Notes: generated from the letters alone by a model not told the origin. A stretch of DNA of 64,000 nt from Novipirellula herctigrandis (GCA_007859835.1 SJPJ01000001.1:5624283-5688282), one strand, 5' to 3'; positions 36,379-47,455 are shown, numbered from the stretch's first letter. Numbers and translations are program-made.

Positions 36379-37530
36379 ATGGCGGAAAAAAAACGTGTGG
36401 CCTTAATCGTTGAGTCATCGGGTGTTTACGGACGTGAATTGCTCAAGGGGATCATGCGTTATTGCCGGTCGACGGATGATTGGTTGGTCTACTACGAACA
36501 ACGGGATCTTTCGAGCGAGTTGCCATCGTGGTTAATGAATTGGGCCGGGCATGGGATTATCTCTCGCGTGGCAAACCGCGAACTTGCCGAAGTGGTTAAA
36601 CAGCAGGGGATTCCGCTGGTGCAACTCGCCGATCGCAGTGAAGAGAGTGATTCGGTATCATTGCGGTCTGACGATACGGCTATTGGAAAGATGGGGTTTG
36701 AACACTTTGCTGATCGTGGATTCCAGAGCTTCGCTTTTTGTGGTTTTGAAGATGAAGCGTGGTCAGTGCGCCGTGAAAAATCGTTCGTTCAGCATGCATC
36801 GAAGTACGGCCAATGTTGCGTTTACCGATCGCGTTGGCACGGTGCGACAATGACCCCCTGGGAAGTCGAGCAGGCGAATCTAATCCGTTGGCTCGGAACG
36901 CTAGTGAAGCCCGTCGGTGTGATGGCCTGTTGTGATATTCGTGGGCACCATGTCTTACAAGCCTGTGCTCAATCAGGGTTCAATGCCCCCGAAGAGGTCG
37001 CAGTGCTTGGGGTCGATAATGACGAATTGCTGTGCCAACTCTGCTCGCCACCGCTTTCGAGTGTGATACCCAATGCAGAGATGGTTGGCTATTTGGCTGC
37101 CGAAACGCTTGCTGTGAAGATGGAGGGAATCGAACAAGAAACAGGTGAAAGTCACATCCCGCCGATTGGGATTTGCACACGCCATTCGACGGAAATTGTT
37201 GCAATCGATGATCCGGATATTGCCGCGGCGATTGGCTACATCCGAGAGAACGCTTGTGCAGGGATTTCGGTACGAGATGTCCTTAAAAATATTCCGGTTT
37301 CGCGAAGTACGCTCGAACGTCAACTACGAAAGTATCTGCGCCGATCGCCTCAACAAGAAATTCGCAATGTTCGGATGCGCCGCGCTTGTGAACTTTTGAA
37401 AATGACGGATCTTTCCATCGAACGAATCGCAAATATCTGCGGATTCAAACATCCTGAATACATGCACGCTTTCTTCAAACGAGAGTTGAAGATGACCCCG
37501 GGCGAGTATCGCGAATCGACTGAGGCTTAG
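36379..37530 (+). CDS. XylR-like AraC-family transcriptional regulator
   Basis: 383 residues. The N-terminal 270 form a LacI/periplasmic-binding-type sugar-sensing domain (VALIVESSGVYGRELLKGI, VAVLGVDNDELLC). The C-terminal 100 hold an AraC double helix-turn-helix (ISVRDVLKNIPVSRSTLERQ, FKHPEYMHAFFKRELKMTPGEYR). This is the XylR architecture, in which sugar binding changes DNA binding. Last gene of the malQ operon, seven bases after the transporter. It probably controls this operon through the repeats upstream of malQ. Confidence 0.9.
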   Translation: MAEKKRVALIVESSGVYGRELLKGIMRYCRSTDDWLVYYEQRDLSSELPSWLMNWAGHGIISRVANRELAEVVKQQGIPLVQLADRSEESDSVSLRSDDTAIGKMGFEHFADRGFQSFAFCGFEDEAWSVRREKSFVQHASKYGQCCVYRSRWHGATMTPWEVEQANLIRWLGTLVKPVGVMACCDIRGHHVLQACAQSGFNAPEEVAVLGVDNDELLCQLCSPPLSSVIPNAEMVGYLAAETLAVKMEGIEQETGESHIPPIGICTRHSTEIVAIDDPDIAAAIGYIRENACAGISVRDVLKNIPVSRSTLERQLRKYLRRSPQQEIRNVRMRRACELLKMTDLSIERIANICGFKHPEYMHAFFKRELKMTPGEYRESTEA

Positions 37531-37596
37531 CAACGAAATCGCCAAGATGTTACGAGGCAACACTGATTTTTTTCGGTGCCAAACTCATCAGAGCAT

Positions 37597-38028
37597 CTAG
37601 CCGATCAGTTTGTTGACTGCGGCGATGAGACGGTTCATGGGGAAGGGTTTGCGAATGTAATCGCTGACGCCCAACAGTTCCGCGTAGGCTTTGTGACGGC
37701 TTCCTTCGTTACCCGTGATCATGATTACAGGCATCGGTTCGTCACGCGTACGTCGTAGTTTTTCGAGCACCAAAAAACCACTACGTTTGGGCATCATCAT
37801 GTCCAAAATCATTAAGTCTGGGTCTTCTCGCTCGGCCAATGCCAAGCCTTGGTTGCCATCGCGGGCGACGATCACTTCGTAACCTTCGCCTTCGATCGCA
37901 TAGCGAACGGAGTCGATGATTTCGTAGTCGTCGTCAACGATTAAGACTTTCTTAACCTGACCGCCCTTTTGAGGATCACTTTGACCTGAGGAAGCCGGTT
38001 TCTCCGATAGGTTATCGTCGCTATTCAT
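37597..38028 (-). CDS. Single-domain response regulator
   Basis: 143 residues. After a Ser/Gly-rich N-terminus of about 25 residues comes one receiver domain: acidic pair in VLIVDDDYE, phospho-acceptor Asp in LMILDMMMPKRSG, Thr in VIMITGNEG and Lys in YIRKPFPM. No output domain, so it works like CheY or as a phosphorelay intermediate. No kinase is adjacent; it stands alone between the glucan operon and the hydrolase-like gene. Confidence 0.88.
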   Translation of the reverse strand: MNSDDNLSEKPASSGQSDPQKGGQVKKVLIVDDDYEIIDSVRYAIEGEGYEVIVARDGNQGLALAEREDPDLMILDMMMPKRSGFLVLEKLRRTRDEPMPVIMITGNEGSRHKAYAELLGVSDYIRKPFPMNRLIAAVNKLIG

Positions 38029-38139
38029 CGATTCTCATTCAAACGAGCGGGGGCGAACAAAGCGTGGGAATTAATTGGGCGGGGTAGGGCAGGGGACAGG
38101 TGAGAATCGGATTGTAACCGTTTTTCGGTTGCTTAGGAA

Positions 38140-39075
38140 TCAGTTATGAGAAAACTGGGTTGGCGAAGTTGACCAAGCATCGTTCGATTGGTTTTGGCTC
38201 GCAGGGATCACCGAATTCATGATCCATTGGTTCATATCCGCTAGCGCGACGGTGTTCATTTCATCATCGTCGTCGTACTTTCGAACTTCTAACTTGGCGC
38301 GGATCATCAGTGCCGTTCGCATGTCATGATCGAGCCGGTTTGAACTGTAAGCGGGGTTCTTGTGTGCCCATTGCCAAAGCATCTGTAAACGTCGCTCGCG
38401 GAGCAGATCCAAGTTGGAAAGGCTATGGCAACCTTGGGGCAACGCCCCACCGAGTGAGACCACGCCGGCAAAGCGATTGGGGGATTGCAGTGCGATTCGC
38501 ATCGCCATTGTGCCACCATTTTGATAGCCTGCCAGAACCACTCGCGACGGGTTTATGGAAAAGCGACTCTGGGCTTCGTCGATGGCCATCAAGACATTTT
38601 CATTAGCTGATGCGATCGCCGCAGGGCTCTTTCGCCATTCGTAACAATGCCCCGAGGAGTCGACCGCGCGACTTGCTCGTGTGCCGACTGCGACATAATT
38701 GCGCAGGCTGATGTGGGGCAAAACCTGCTTGATTTGGTTTTCATTGAATCCATCGCTGTGCAGCCACACCAACAGCGGGTATTCGTATTTGGCTTCGTAA
38801 TGAGTGGGCAAAAAGAACGCGACTCGCGACGATGGATTCTGCGAGAACGGCCCGACGTCATCGTAAGCCCCTTCGGTAGGAGCATCACTGTCCCAGAGGA
38901 AATCGCTATCGCCTGAAAAGAAATCGAAATCGCTCGATTCTGAAGGCGAATGAGTTGTTTCGTGAGAGGATGGCGGGCCCCAGATTTCCGTTGGATCAAA
39001 ACGACTCATAGCACCCGGGTCTTCGGTAGGATGGCCATACGAGCAATCGCAACAACCACGCTTCCCCAAAAGCAT
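38140..39075 (-). CDS. Alpha/beta-hydrolase-fold protein lacking the catalytic serine
   Basis: 311 residues from ATG 39075. The fold is that of PHB-depolymerase/carboxylesterase-like hydrolases: FFLPTHYEAKYEYPLLVWLHSDG before the oxyanion strand, AIDEAQSRFSINPSRVVLAG, then the elbow. The elbow reads GYQNGG where GxSxG is expected, so Gln replaces the serine nucleophile; the region where the catalytic His would lie (DDDEMNTVALADMN) has none. A non-catalytic role, such as binding, is inferred. Starts at 39009 (ATG) or 39153 (TTG) are possible; no good ribosome-binding site decides. No signal peptide seen. Confidence 0.7.
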   Translation of the reverse strand: MLLGKRGCCDCSYGHPTEDPGAMSRFDPTEIWGPPSSHETTHSPSESSDFDFFSGDSDFLWDSDAPTEGAYDDVGPFSQNPSSRVAFFLPTHYEAKYEYPLLVWLHSDGFNENQIKQVLPHISLRNYVAVGTRASRAVDSSGHCYEWRKSPAAIASANENVLMAIDEAQSRFSINPSRVVLAGYQNGGTMAMRIALQSPNRFAGVVSLGGALPQGCHSLSNLDLLRERRLQMLWQWAHKNPAYSSNRLDHDMRTALMIRAKLEVRKYDDDDEMNTVALADMNQWIMNSVIPASQNQSNDAWSTSPTQFSHN

Positions 39076-39213
39076 CAAACGAACGAAGTGACGCGGGGGG
39101 AAGGGGAAATTGCGACTAACACGTGGGATGAATACCGTAAACCTACGCGCCAAGGCACGTAGGTGTCAACGTGAATTGCCCATCCATAAGCGTGAGAACG
39201 AAAGTGCGTTCTC

Positions 39214-40469
<1,256 letters not shown>

Positions 40470-41816
40470 TTACATCGACTCTGGAAGTTGCATTTGCTCC
40501 GCTTCGCGTTCTTTTCTAACGCGTTCAATCCGTCGGTCGCGGCGTGCGACAATAAGACTCCATATGAAAAGTCCCACAATCGAGGCGCAAGTTGCTATCG
40601 CGGCAATCCAACCGATCATTTTAACTCCGGCTGGGTCGGGATTGGTCGGTTCACGATTATTTAGGTCCGCAGCAATCAGAAGCGGTCCAAATTGGTCGCC
40701 TCCCCCAAATTGTCGCATGTATTCGCTCGAATAACTCCAAAGACGAAAGAAGAAACCGTCGACCGCCACGGGGACCACGATCGGGGTAACTACGGCGTCG
40801 GTTTGTTTGGTTGCTTTGATCCGTTGTTGCATCCACGCGGGCAGCGTTCTGGAAACGATAGAGATCGGATAACGATTCTGAAACTTTGCCGGTTGACCGT
40901 CCGAACCGGGAGGCGGAGCAATTTCGACGACCACATTACCAAGGTCTCCAATTGCATCGATTTGGAAATAGTGATCGCTGCCCAACTGTTTTTGTCTCGC
41001 CGGCTCGGTGACGGCGATTCGAGTGACCTGGATCGTTTCGACTTTGATTTGCACAAAGTCACCAGTGAAGGCCATCGGATCTTTTAACAGGTCGACCGGT
41101 TTAATCCTCGCTGGCGTGGGTAGTTCGTTTTTCGGAGTTCGCCCAACCTCTGCGGAGGCCGCAAGCATCGCGTAGAAAATCTCGGTATCTTCCCCAGACA
41201 GGGGTTGACGATTTCGTAAAGCGACCGAGCCCAGTTGTCCGACATCGACTCCTTTGGAAGAAAGCAATTTCCAGCCTTCGTTTTTCGGTTTTGCTGGAAA
41301 CCATTGGACAGGCACACTGGCGACGGCCGAGACAACGTCTTCCTCGCTGGTTTCAATCACCATTCCGATTCCGCGAATGCGATCACCAATCGTGATATCG
41401 CGAGGAAGTTCCGTCGTTAGCAAAGTGACCGTTGAAGCTGCTTCCTCACGCTGTACCGTCACTTGCAGTACTTGGCGAAGTTCCAAGAACTCGATGAGCT
41501 TTTCGGGAATCGCAAACGGCTTGATCCCTTGGACCGTACCCTCGACGATGGAGCAATCACCAAGCGTAGGTGCATTAGGTTGTTTGTCTTTGGCCGCAAT
41601 TTCGGACAACTTTTCCGAGGTCATTCGGTTCAGGCGATAGAGTAGCTTTGCCGCCTCGCCCACCGAGTCTTCGTTGCGAACCGGGAATGTTTTTTCGATC
41701 CGAGAAAGATCAAAGCCAATTAAAGAAACGAGTTCGCTTTCCGCGTAGGCTGCATCGGTAAGGAGGCCGAAAGTGAGCAGTAGGGTGAAAGCGACCGTGA
41801 CAGGAAAACGGGTCAT
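40470..41816 (-). CDS. Unknown exported protein with C-terminal membrane anchor
   Basis: 448 residues. Signal peptide (VAFTLLLTFGLLTDAAYA), a long soluble region outside the cytoplasm, then one membrane helix near 410-432 and a short, strongly charged cytoplasmic tail (ARRDRRIERVRKEREAE). No family recognised. A stretch near the end (GFFFRLWSYSSE, then GPLLIAADL) resembles a stretch of the upstream gene's product (GRFLKRLAYRSS, then APVIVGRIV), hinting at a shared OB-like domain. Start overlaps the upstream stop by ATGA, so the two are translationally coupled and may form a complex. Confidence 0.65.
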   Translation of the reverse strand: MTRFPVTVAFTLLLTFGLLTDAAYAESELVSLIGFDLSRIEKTFPVRNEDSVGEAAKLLYRLNRMTSEKLSEIAAKDKQPNAPTLGDCSIVEGTVQGIKPFAIPEKLIEFLELRQVLQVTVQREEAASTVTLLTTELPRDITIGDRIRGIGMVIETSEEDVVSAVASVPVQWFPAKPKNEGWKLLSSKGVDVGQLGSVALRNRQPLSGEDTEIFYAMLAASAEVGRTPKNELPTPARIKPVDLLKDPMAFTGDFVQIKVETIQVTRIAVTEPARQKQLGSDHYFQIDAIGDLGNVVVEIAPPPGSDGQPAKFQNRYPISIVSRTLPAWMQQRIKATKQTDAVVTPIVVPVAVDGFFFRLWSYSSEYMRQFGGGDQFGPLLIAADLNNREPTNPDPAGVKMIGWIAAIATCASIVGLFIWSLIVARRDRRIERVRKEREAEQMQLPESM

Positions 41817-43078
41817 CGTTGATCTCCCAAATTACCATTTTGTAACTCGTCCAAAAAACCACTGGGGTCTTTGCGGTTCGCATCGCGAAGACGTTGACTC
41901 TTTTTCGCTTGTGACACCGTGCGCCAAAACAGCAATCCGGCGAACCCGATGCCTGCCATCGCTGCCGCTGCGACGATCGCGAGTAGGCTTGGCTTTTTTG
42001 GTTTTGCGGGAACGAGCTTGTTCGAGGCATTGACGCCGGTGGGCGTGCCTGATTGCGGAACGATTCGTCCCACAATCACGGGGGCCAAATCGGCACCGAC
42101 GCTGGACCGATAGGCAAGTCGTTTAAGGAACCGCCCCACGATCATCACGGCTGGGCCTTCGGTAACCGTAGCCTCCGAGCCGATCTCAGCAATCGCATCG
42201 GGAACACGCGGGACAATCACTTGCACCGGACGGTCTGCTCCGGTGCGTGGCCGCAGCCAAAGACGCCAATATGAATCGATGTCATAGGCATTCTCCGAGA
42301 CAGGTTGTTTCTCGCTACGGGCAACGCGACCGGAAAAGGCAACCCATTTGCCTCGGTAGACTTCGGGTTGTTGCAGCAACGGTAGTATGCCGATCACCGC
42401 AGGAGTCGTTCTCGGCGGATGCATTGCTTGGTAGAGGTAGAGATAAAGGGCGTCGCTATCTTTCGGATTCCAAACGCTGCCATCAACGACTCGCTGAGTC
42501 ACCCAATTATCGAGCGACGTGACAAGCGATCGGATTTGTTGTGAATCGTCGGTAGGTTGTGAATCGTCGGTTGATCGCTCCGCCGGTTGATTCCCCACTG
42601 CGGCATTTTCTAAAAGCTCTTTCCAAGATTCAGAGTCCGGGATGTTTTCGTCCCATTGGGTTTCTATCCAAGTTCGATCCGGAGGATTCAGAACAGAGAT
42701 ACCCGTATGACGTTGCTGATTGAGCAAAGCCATTATCCACGCCGATCGGTCGGTTTCGGGGATCCGCTTGGCGATTTGCCTTGCTGCAAAAAGCGTGTCA
42801 GGATCGATGGGGGGTGGCTTCTCGGTTGTCGCTTGAGCATCCAACGCGTTTGCGGATGGGCTACGGTTGTCATCGTTCGGGGGGGAGGGTGCGAAAGCTG
42901 TCTCCTCTGCGAAGAAGGTTTCATACAAAACCGGTTTAGCGGCTTGCTGCATCACGACGACCACCAAAAGCAATCCGAGGCCGAGGCGGATCAATCGTCG
43001 ATAGGTCTGAATCGTCTCGCTTCGACGCTTGGGGCGGCTGTAAAGGTTATCTTCGGTAAATTGAGAAGGAATTCTCAT
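41813..43078 (-). CDS. Unknown membrane protein, partner of the gene downstream
   Basis: 421 residues from ATG 43078; a GTG at 43123 is also possible. One membrane helix near 30-50 (LIRLGLGLLLVVVVMQ), a soluble middle with segments such as GKWVAFSGRVARS and YWRLWLRPRTG, and a second helix near 365-385 (LLAIVAAAAMAGIGFAGLLF) before a charged tail. No family recognised. The middle has the look of nucleic-acid-binding-like OB folds, but function is unknown. First gene of a two-gene minus-strand operon, divergent from the TPR-ExbBD operon. Confidence 0.65.
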   Translation of the reverse strand: MRIPSQFTEDNLYSRPKRRSETIQTYRRLIRLGLGLLLVVVVMQQAAKPVLYETFFAEETAFAPSPPNDDNRSPSANALDAQATTEKPPPIDPDTLFAARQIAKRIPETDRSAWIMALLNQQRHTGISVLNPPDRTWIETQWDENIPDSESWKELLENAAVGNQPAERSTDDSQPTDDSQQIRSLVTSLDNWVTQRVVDGSVWNPKDSDALYLYLYQAMHPPRTTPAVIGILPLLQQPEVYRGKWVAFSGRVARSEKQPVSENAYDIDSYWRLWLRPRTGADRPVQVIVPRVPDAIAEIGSEATVTEGPAVMIVGRFLKRLAYRSSVGADLAPVIVGRIVPQSGTPTGVNASNKLVPAKPKKPSLLAIVAAAAMAGIGFAGLLFWRTVSQAKKSQRLRDANRKDPSGFLDELQNGNLGDQR

Positions 43079-43192
43079 CGGATATTCTTCGGATTGGCTG
43101 GCTATGCTTGAAGGAGCGACCACTGCACTTTAATCTAGGGGGCAGAGGAACTCTTTAATCTAAGGCTTAGGGAAGTCGAACGAAACGTCTCG

Positions 43193-46100
43193 ATGGGCCA
43201 CCTTTCAACAATCATCTCCAATATGCTCGTCTATCTTCGATCCCACTCACAGCAAATCGGCAGCGTTTTGCTCCGTGCGGTTGTGTGCAGCATCTTCGTC
43301 TTGAGCAGCACGCTTGTCGTGAACGAGGCTCGTGCCGACGGCGAACCCGTACAAGATTTTTTGAAGCGATTACGAGCGGGCGGCTATTTCGACACGTCGA
43401 TCACCTACCTTGATCGTATCAACGAGTATCCAGGCGTCGATCCATCCTTTCTTGAAGCCATCGATCTCGAAAAGGCACAAACGTATATCGATGCAGCCGT
43501 CGATGCGCGAAGTGCTACCGAGCGTGACGAGTATTTTGCGAAGGCTGCGTCGTCGTTGAGCGAGTTTCTCAAGAACGAAGACCATCCGCGAGTTTCCGAA
43601 GCACGATTACAGCTTGGAAAGCTTCAGATGGTCAGAGCTGGGCAATTACTGATGGTCAAACCGGATGACCAAAAAAAGGCTCTGGCACGCGAATCCTATC
43701 TCGCGGCATCGAAGACCTTTGATACGATCGTCGAGAACTTGCGATCGAAATTGAAAGAGATGCAAGGGCAAAAGATCGATGCTAGCGCCGACCCCGAATT
43801 GGCGGCGCGGCGGACCCAATACCGGGGCGAATTCCTTGATGCAAAACTCAATAAAGGTGAATCACGTCGTTTGGCCGCGATGACGTTCGCCAAGCCAGCG
43901 GAAGACGGAAAGAAGCTTCTCGAAGAAGCAGTTGCCGAATTTCAAGACCTTAGCGACAACTACGATGGATTCGTCACCGGAGCCACTTCGCTACTGAATT
44001 TGGGGCAATCTTTCCATACACTTGGCGAGATTGACAAAGCGACCGACAGTTACATTCGGCTACTCGAGTTGCCTGACCTTGACCCGCTACGCGATGCGCG
44101 GTTTCAAGCCACGACTGGGCTGATCCAAATCGCATTGTCCAAGTCGCCGCCTGACTATCAGACAGCCATTGATCGTGGTCAAGCGATTGTCAAAGACGTT
44201 CGCCCCAATGAAAAGCAATTAGCAAGTGTGCTAAGTCTTAAAGTGGATTTGGCGAAATCCTATTTGCTGAAATCAAAAGACAAAGAAAATTTGAAGAACG
44301 CGGAAACCAAAAAGGCGGAATCCGAAGGTCGGCAGTTGTTGGTTGAAATTGAAAAGTTGCCTGGCGATCATCTCGAGGAAACGGCCGAGTTGTTGGGTGG
44401 TCTCGGAATTCAAATCGCTGAGGTTGAATTGCCGAAAGCCGAAGACCCAGAAAGTCTTGACGATGCGATGGATTCGGCCCGCCAGCTTTTAGAAGTTAGC
44501 GAGTCGTCGACTCAGGCGATCGCGTTGCTGGAAAAACAAGGTAGCGATGATCCCGAAATCGCCACGCAAATCGAAGAGATGAGCAAGCAGGTGAAGGAAG
44601 CGAGATTAATCGCGATCCAAATCCTACAGCGTGGAATCACGATGATTGGCCCCAGCACCGACCTGGAACTTCTCGGCCAAGCTCGCCAAATTTTGGCGTA
44701 TCTGCTTTACCAAGAAAAACGTTATCGCGATGCCACCGTGGTTGGCAGCTTCTTGGCTCAAACTTCGCCTGGAACCGAAACGGGTCTAAAGGGAGGGCTG
44801 CTCGCTCTAAACTCGTTTCAGATGCTGTTGTCGGAGATTCCCGAAGACCAAAACGGGGACTTGGTCGGCCAAATTGAAAAGTTAGGAGACTTCCTGACAT
44901 CGGCTTGGCCTAATGATCCCCAGGCGGCAGCAGCGCAAGGGGTGATGATTCGTTTGGCGATGCAAAAAGATCGCTGGGACCAGGCCAACGAATTGATCGC
45001 CAAGATGCCCGCAGGCGCTGAGCGTTCGACTTTTGAAAGACTCCTAGGCCGGCTGCTTTGGAACGGTTCGATCATGGCCCGTCGTGACGAAAACCTCGAA
45101 TTAGCAGCGAAACAGCTAGCCGATGCCGAGCAGGTCCTGCGGAAAGGGCTTGAGGGTATGGATGCGGACTCCGTTGAAAACGAAGCGATGCAAGCAGCCT
45201 TGGTCCTTGCAAAAGTCTATTTGCGATCTGGCGACAGCCGGCAGGCGTTGGCGGTCTTGGATGATCCAACCTATGGTCCGGTGAAGTTGGTCGATAAGCT
45301 CGCCGACGAAGATAAACTCGCCGGCGATGAAGATGCATTTCGCGGCGATTTGGCGGCGACGGAATTGAACATCATCGTCGCCCGAATGACCAGTGACGAT
45401 GGCGACGCCGACGCCATGCTTCAGCGTGCGACCAGTGTCATGGAAAAGCTTCAAGCGACCTACCAGGATGAAGAGGGGCAAAAACGATTGATCCCGATTT
45501 ATGTCGGAATGGCACGTGATCTAAAAGAAGAACTTGATTCAGCACCGGAAAATAAAAAGGCAAAGCTGATCGAAGCGTTCCGCGTCTTCCTGAATCGCAT
45601 CGCACAAACCAGTAACGATCCCGCGACATTGCAGTGGATTCTTCAAACGCTTGTCCAACTTGGCGAAGCCGCGATGCAGCCAGCAGAAGTCAAGGCGACC
45701 GGGCAAGCTGCGGAGTTACTTGACACTGCGGTGAGTACTTACGGTCGACTGCAAGAATCAAGTGACGACGTTTCGCTTTCGATCCAGTATCAATATGGGC
45801 GTGCTCAGCGCTTGCTTGGTAAGTACAAAGGCTCGCTCGATACGTTCCAAAATATCTTGGCCGAGAAACCAATGATGCTCGATGCACAGGTCGAAGCGGC
45901 GACTGCGTACGAAAAGTGGGCGACCGAGTTGCCTGCAAAATTTGCCTCGAAATCTTATGCCGCTGCGCTTAACGGGGCACGCCCCGGGGCCGATAAAAAG
46001 AACATCATCTGGGGCTGGGGCAAAATTAGCCAACTAACCAGCCGGGACAAGAAGTTCGAAGCGATTTTCTTTGATGCGCGATATCACGTCGCCTTGTCGC

Positions 46101-46288
46101 GTTTTTTATGGGGACGATCAGCGAAGGATACAAAAATCATGAAAAAAGCGGAGTCGGACATTACCAAAGTTGTCGCATTGTACCCTGACCTCGGCGGCGC
46201 GAAACAACGGAAAAAGTTCGATTCGCTTCTTCGTGAAATTCAAAAGGCGGTCGGTAATCCCGTTACTGGTTTGCCTCCAAATTCGTAA
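43193..46288 (+). CDS. Large exported TPR-type protein
   Basis: 1031 residues. N-terminal hydrophobic export signal (LLRAVVCSIFVLSSTLVV, cleavage near ARADGEP), then about 950 residues of helical repeats of TPR type (for example SLLNLGQSFHTLGEIDKATD, YGRAQRLLGKYKGSLDTF). Such repeats are protein-binding scaffolds. It opens an operon with a second TPR protein, ExbB and two ExbD proteins, so it may be the periplasmic partner of that proton-driven motor. Start at 43193 or the next Met at 43223; neither has a clear Shine-Dalgarno. Confidence 0.78.
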   Translation: MGHLSTIISNMLVYLRSHSQQIGSVLLRAVVCSIFVLSSTLVVNEARADGEPVQDFLKRLRAGGYFDTSITYLDRINEYPGVDPSFLEAIDLEKAQTYIDAAVDARSATERDEYFAKAASSLSEFLKNEDHPRVSEARLQLGKLQMVRAGQLLMVKPDDQKKALARESYLAASKTFDTIVENLRSKLKEMQGQKIDASADPELAARRTQYRGEFLDAKLNKGESRRLAAMTFAKPAEDGKKLLEEAVAEFQDLSDNYDGFVTGATSLLNLGQSFHTLGEIDKATDSYIRLLELPDLDPLRDARFQATTGLIQIALSKSPPDYQTAIDRGQAIVKDVRPNEKQLASVLSLKVDLAKSYLLKSKDKENLKNAETKKAESEGRQLLVEIEKLPGDHLEETAELLGGLGIQIAEVELPKAEDPESLDDAMDSARQLLEVSESSTQAIALLEKQGSDDPEIATQIEEMSKQVKEARLIAIQILQRGITMIGPSTDLELLGQARQILAYLLYQEKRYRDATVVGSFLAQTSPGTETGLKGGLLALNSFQMLLSEIPEDQNGDLVGQIEKLGDFLTSAWPNDPQAAAAQGVMIRLAMQKDRWDQANELIAKMPAGAERSTFERLLGRLLWNGSIMARRDENLELAAKQLADAEQVLRKGLEGMDADSVENEAMQAALVLAKVYLRSGDSRQALAVLDDPTYGPVKLVDKLADEDKLAGDEDAFRGDLAATELNIIVARMTSDDGDADAMLQRATSVMEKLQATYQDEEGQKRLIPIYVGMARDLKEELDSAPENKKAKLIEAFRVFLNRIAQTSNDPATLQWILQTLVQLGEAAMQPAEVKATGQAAELLDTAVSTYGRLQESSDDVSLSIQYQYGRAQRLLGKYKGSLDTFQNILAEKPMMLDAQVEAATAYEKWATELPAKFASKSYAAALNGARPGADKKNIIWGWGKISQLTSRDKKFEAIFFDARYHVALSRFLWGRSAKDTKIMKKAESDITKVVALYPDLGGAKQRKKFDSLLREIQKAVGNPVTGLPPNS

Positions 46289-46299
46289 CGGAAGTCCCT

Positions 46300-47385
46300 G
46301 TGATTTTCGCCCGAACAAGAACCCAACTTATGACTCAAATGACCCCAGCAAACCGAAACCAACCAAGACGAATCATCACGTTGATGTCGCTCGCGGCTGT
46401 GCTTGCGCTGAACACCATCGTTGAAGCTCAAACGGACCGTGTCTACCCACTGACCGGCTCTGCCATTAGTGGAACAGTGGCGAAGACCAGTGCCCAAGGC
46501 GTGCAACTGAAAAAGGGCAGTGGAACGCAGAGCTTTATGGCGGGCGAGATCAAGAAGATTCTGTACGACGGCGATCCTGCCGCTCTGACCAAAGGACGTG
46601 AATTTGCGATTGATGGGCAATACGACCAAGCCCTGGAAAACCTTGCTGGCATGGATCTCGACAGTTTACCTCGTGCCGTGATCAAAGCGGATGCGGTGTT
46701 TTATCGAGCAATGTGCAGCGGCAAACTTGCCTTGGCGGGCAAGAAAGACAAGAAGGCTGCTGCGGTTGAAATGCTGTCCTTCGCTTCAAAGTATCGCGAC
46801 TCGTGGCACTTTTATGACGCGGCAAAAATTCTTGGTGATCTGGCGTTGGCTTTGGGCAATACCGATGACGCGTTGAAATTTTACGGTTCGCTCCGATCGG
46901 CACCTTCGGCAACCGCTAAAATCGACTCGGTTTACTTAACGGGAATGGCCCAAATGAGGGCGGGTGATATTGCAACAGCGATAGCTCAATTTGACAAAGT
47001 GATCGGATTGAAAGTCGATTCAGTGTCCGCAGCCAGGCTTCAATCGCTTGCCAAAGCGGGCAAAGCGACCGCGTTCGCAATCGAAAACAAACCGGATGAG
47101 GGGCTTGAGCTTGTATCGGCATTAATCGCTGATATGGGACCAACGGATATCGAAATGGCCGCTCGGACCTACAATGCCCAAGGTGCGAATTATGAAGCGA
47201 AAGGGGATGCCGAAGGCGCTCTTTTGGCTTACTTGCACACCCACCTGATGTTTTCGAGCCAAAGCGACTCGCATGCGGTTGCCCTATCGAAATTGGTTGA
47301 ATTGTGGCCGAAAGTCGGCAAACCTGAGCGGGGCGCTGAGGCAAAACAAGAATTAAAACAGTTGTATCCCGGCTTTGGCCAGTAG
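46300..47385 (+). CDS. Exported TPR-type protein
   Basis: 361 residues from a GTG with GGAAG five bases upstream; Met starts at 46330 and 46339 are alternatives. Export signal (IITLMSLAAVLALNTIVEA), a small beta-rich start (VYPLTGSAISGTVAKTSAQG), then TPR-like repeats (AQMRAGDIATAIAQFDKVIG). Starts 11 bases after the large TPR gene and precedes exbB; a periplasmic scaffold role is inferred from context. Confidence 0.75.
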   Translation: MIFARTRTQLMTQMTPANRNQPRRIITLMSLAAVLALNTIVEAQTDRVYPLTGSAISGTVAKTSAQGVQLKKGSGTQSFMAGEIKKILYDGDPAALTKGREFAIDGQYDQALENLAGMDLDSLPRAVIKADAVFYRAMCSGKLALAGKKDKKAAAVEMLSFASKYRDSWHFYDAAKILGDLALALGNTDDALKFYGSLRSAPSATAKIDSVYLTGMAQMRAGDIATAIAQFDKVIGLKVDSVSAARLQSLAKAGKATAFAIENKPDEGLELVSALIADMGPTDIEMAARTYNAQGANYEAKGDAEGALLAYLHTHLMFSSQSDSHAVALSKLVELWPKVGKPERGAEAKQELKQLYPGFGQ

Positions 47386-47455
47386 AGTATCTTACAGATC
47401 TAAAGCAAAAATCAAAACAAACGTCTAGCTTCTATTTTTCCGGAGAAAATCGTTG

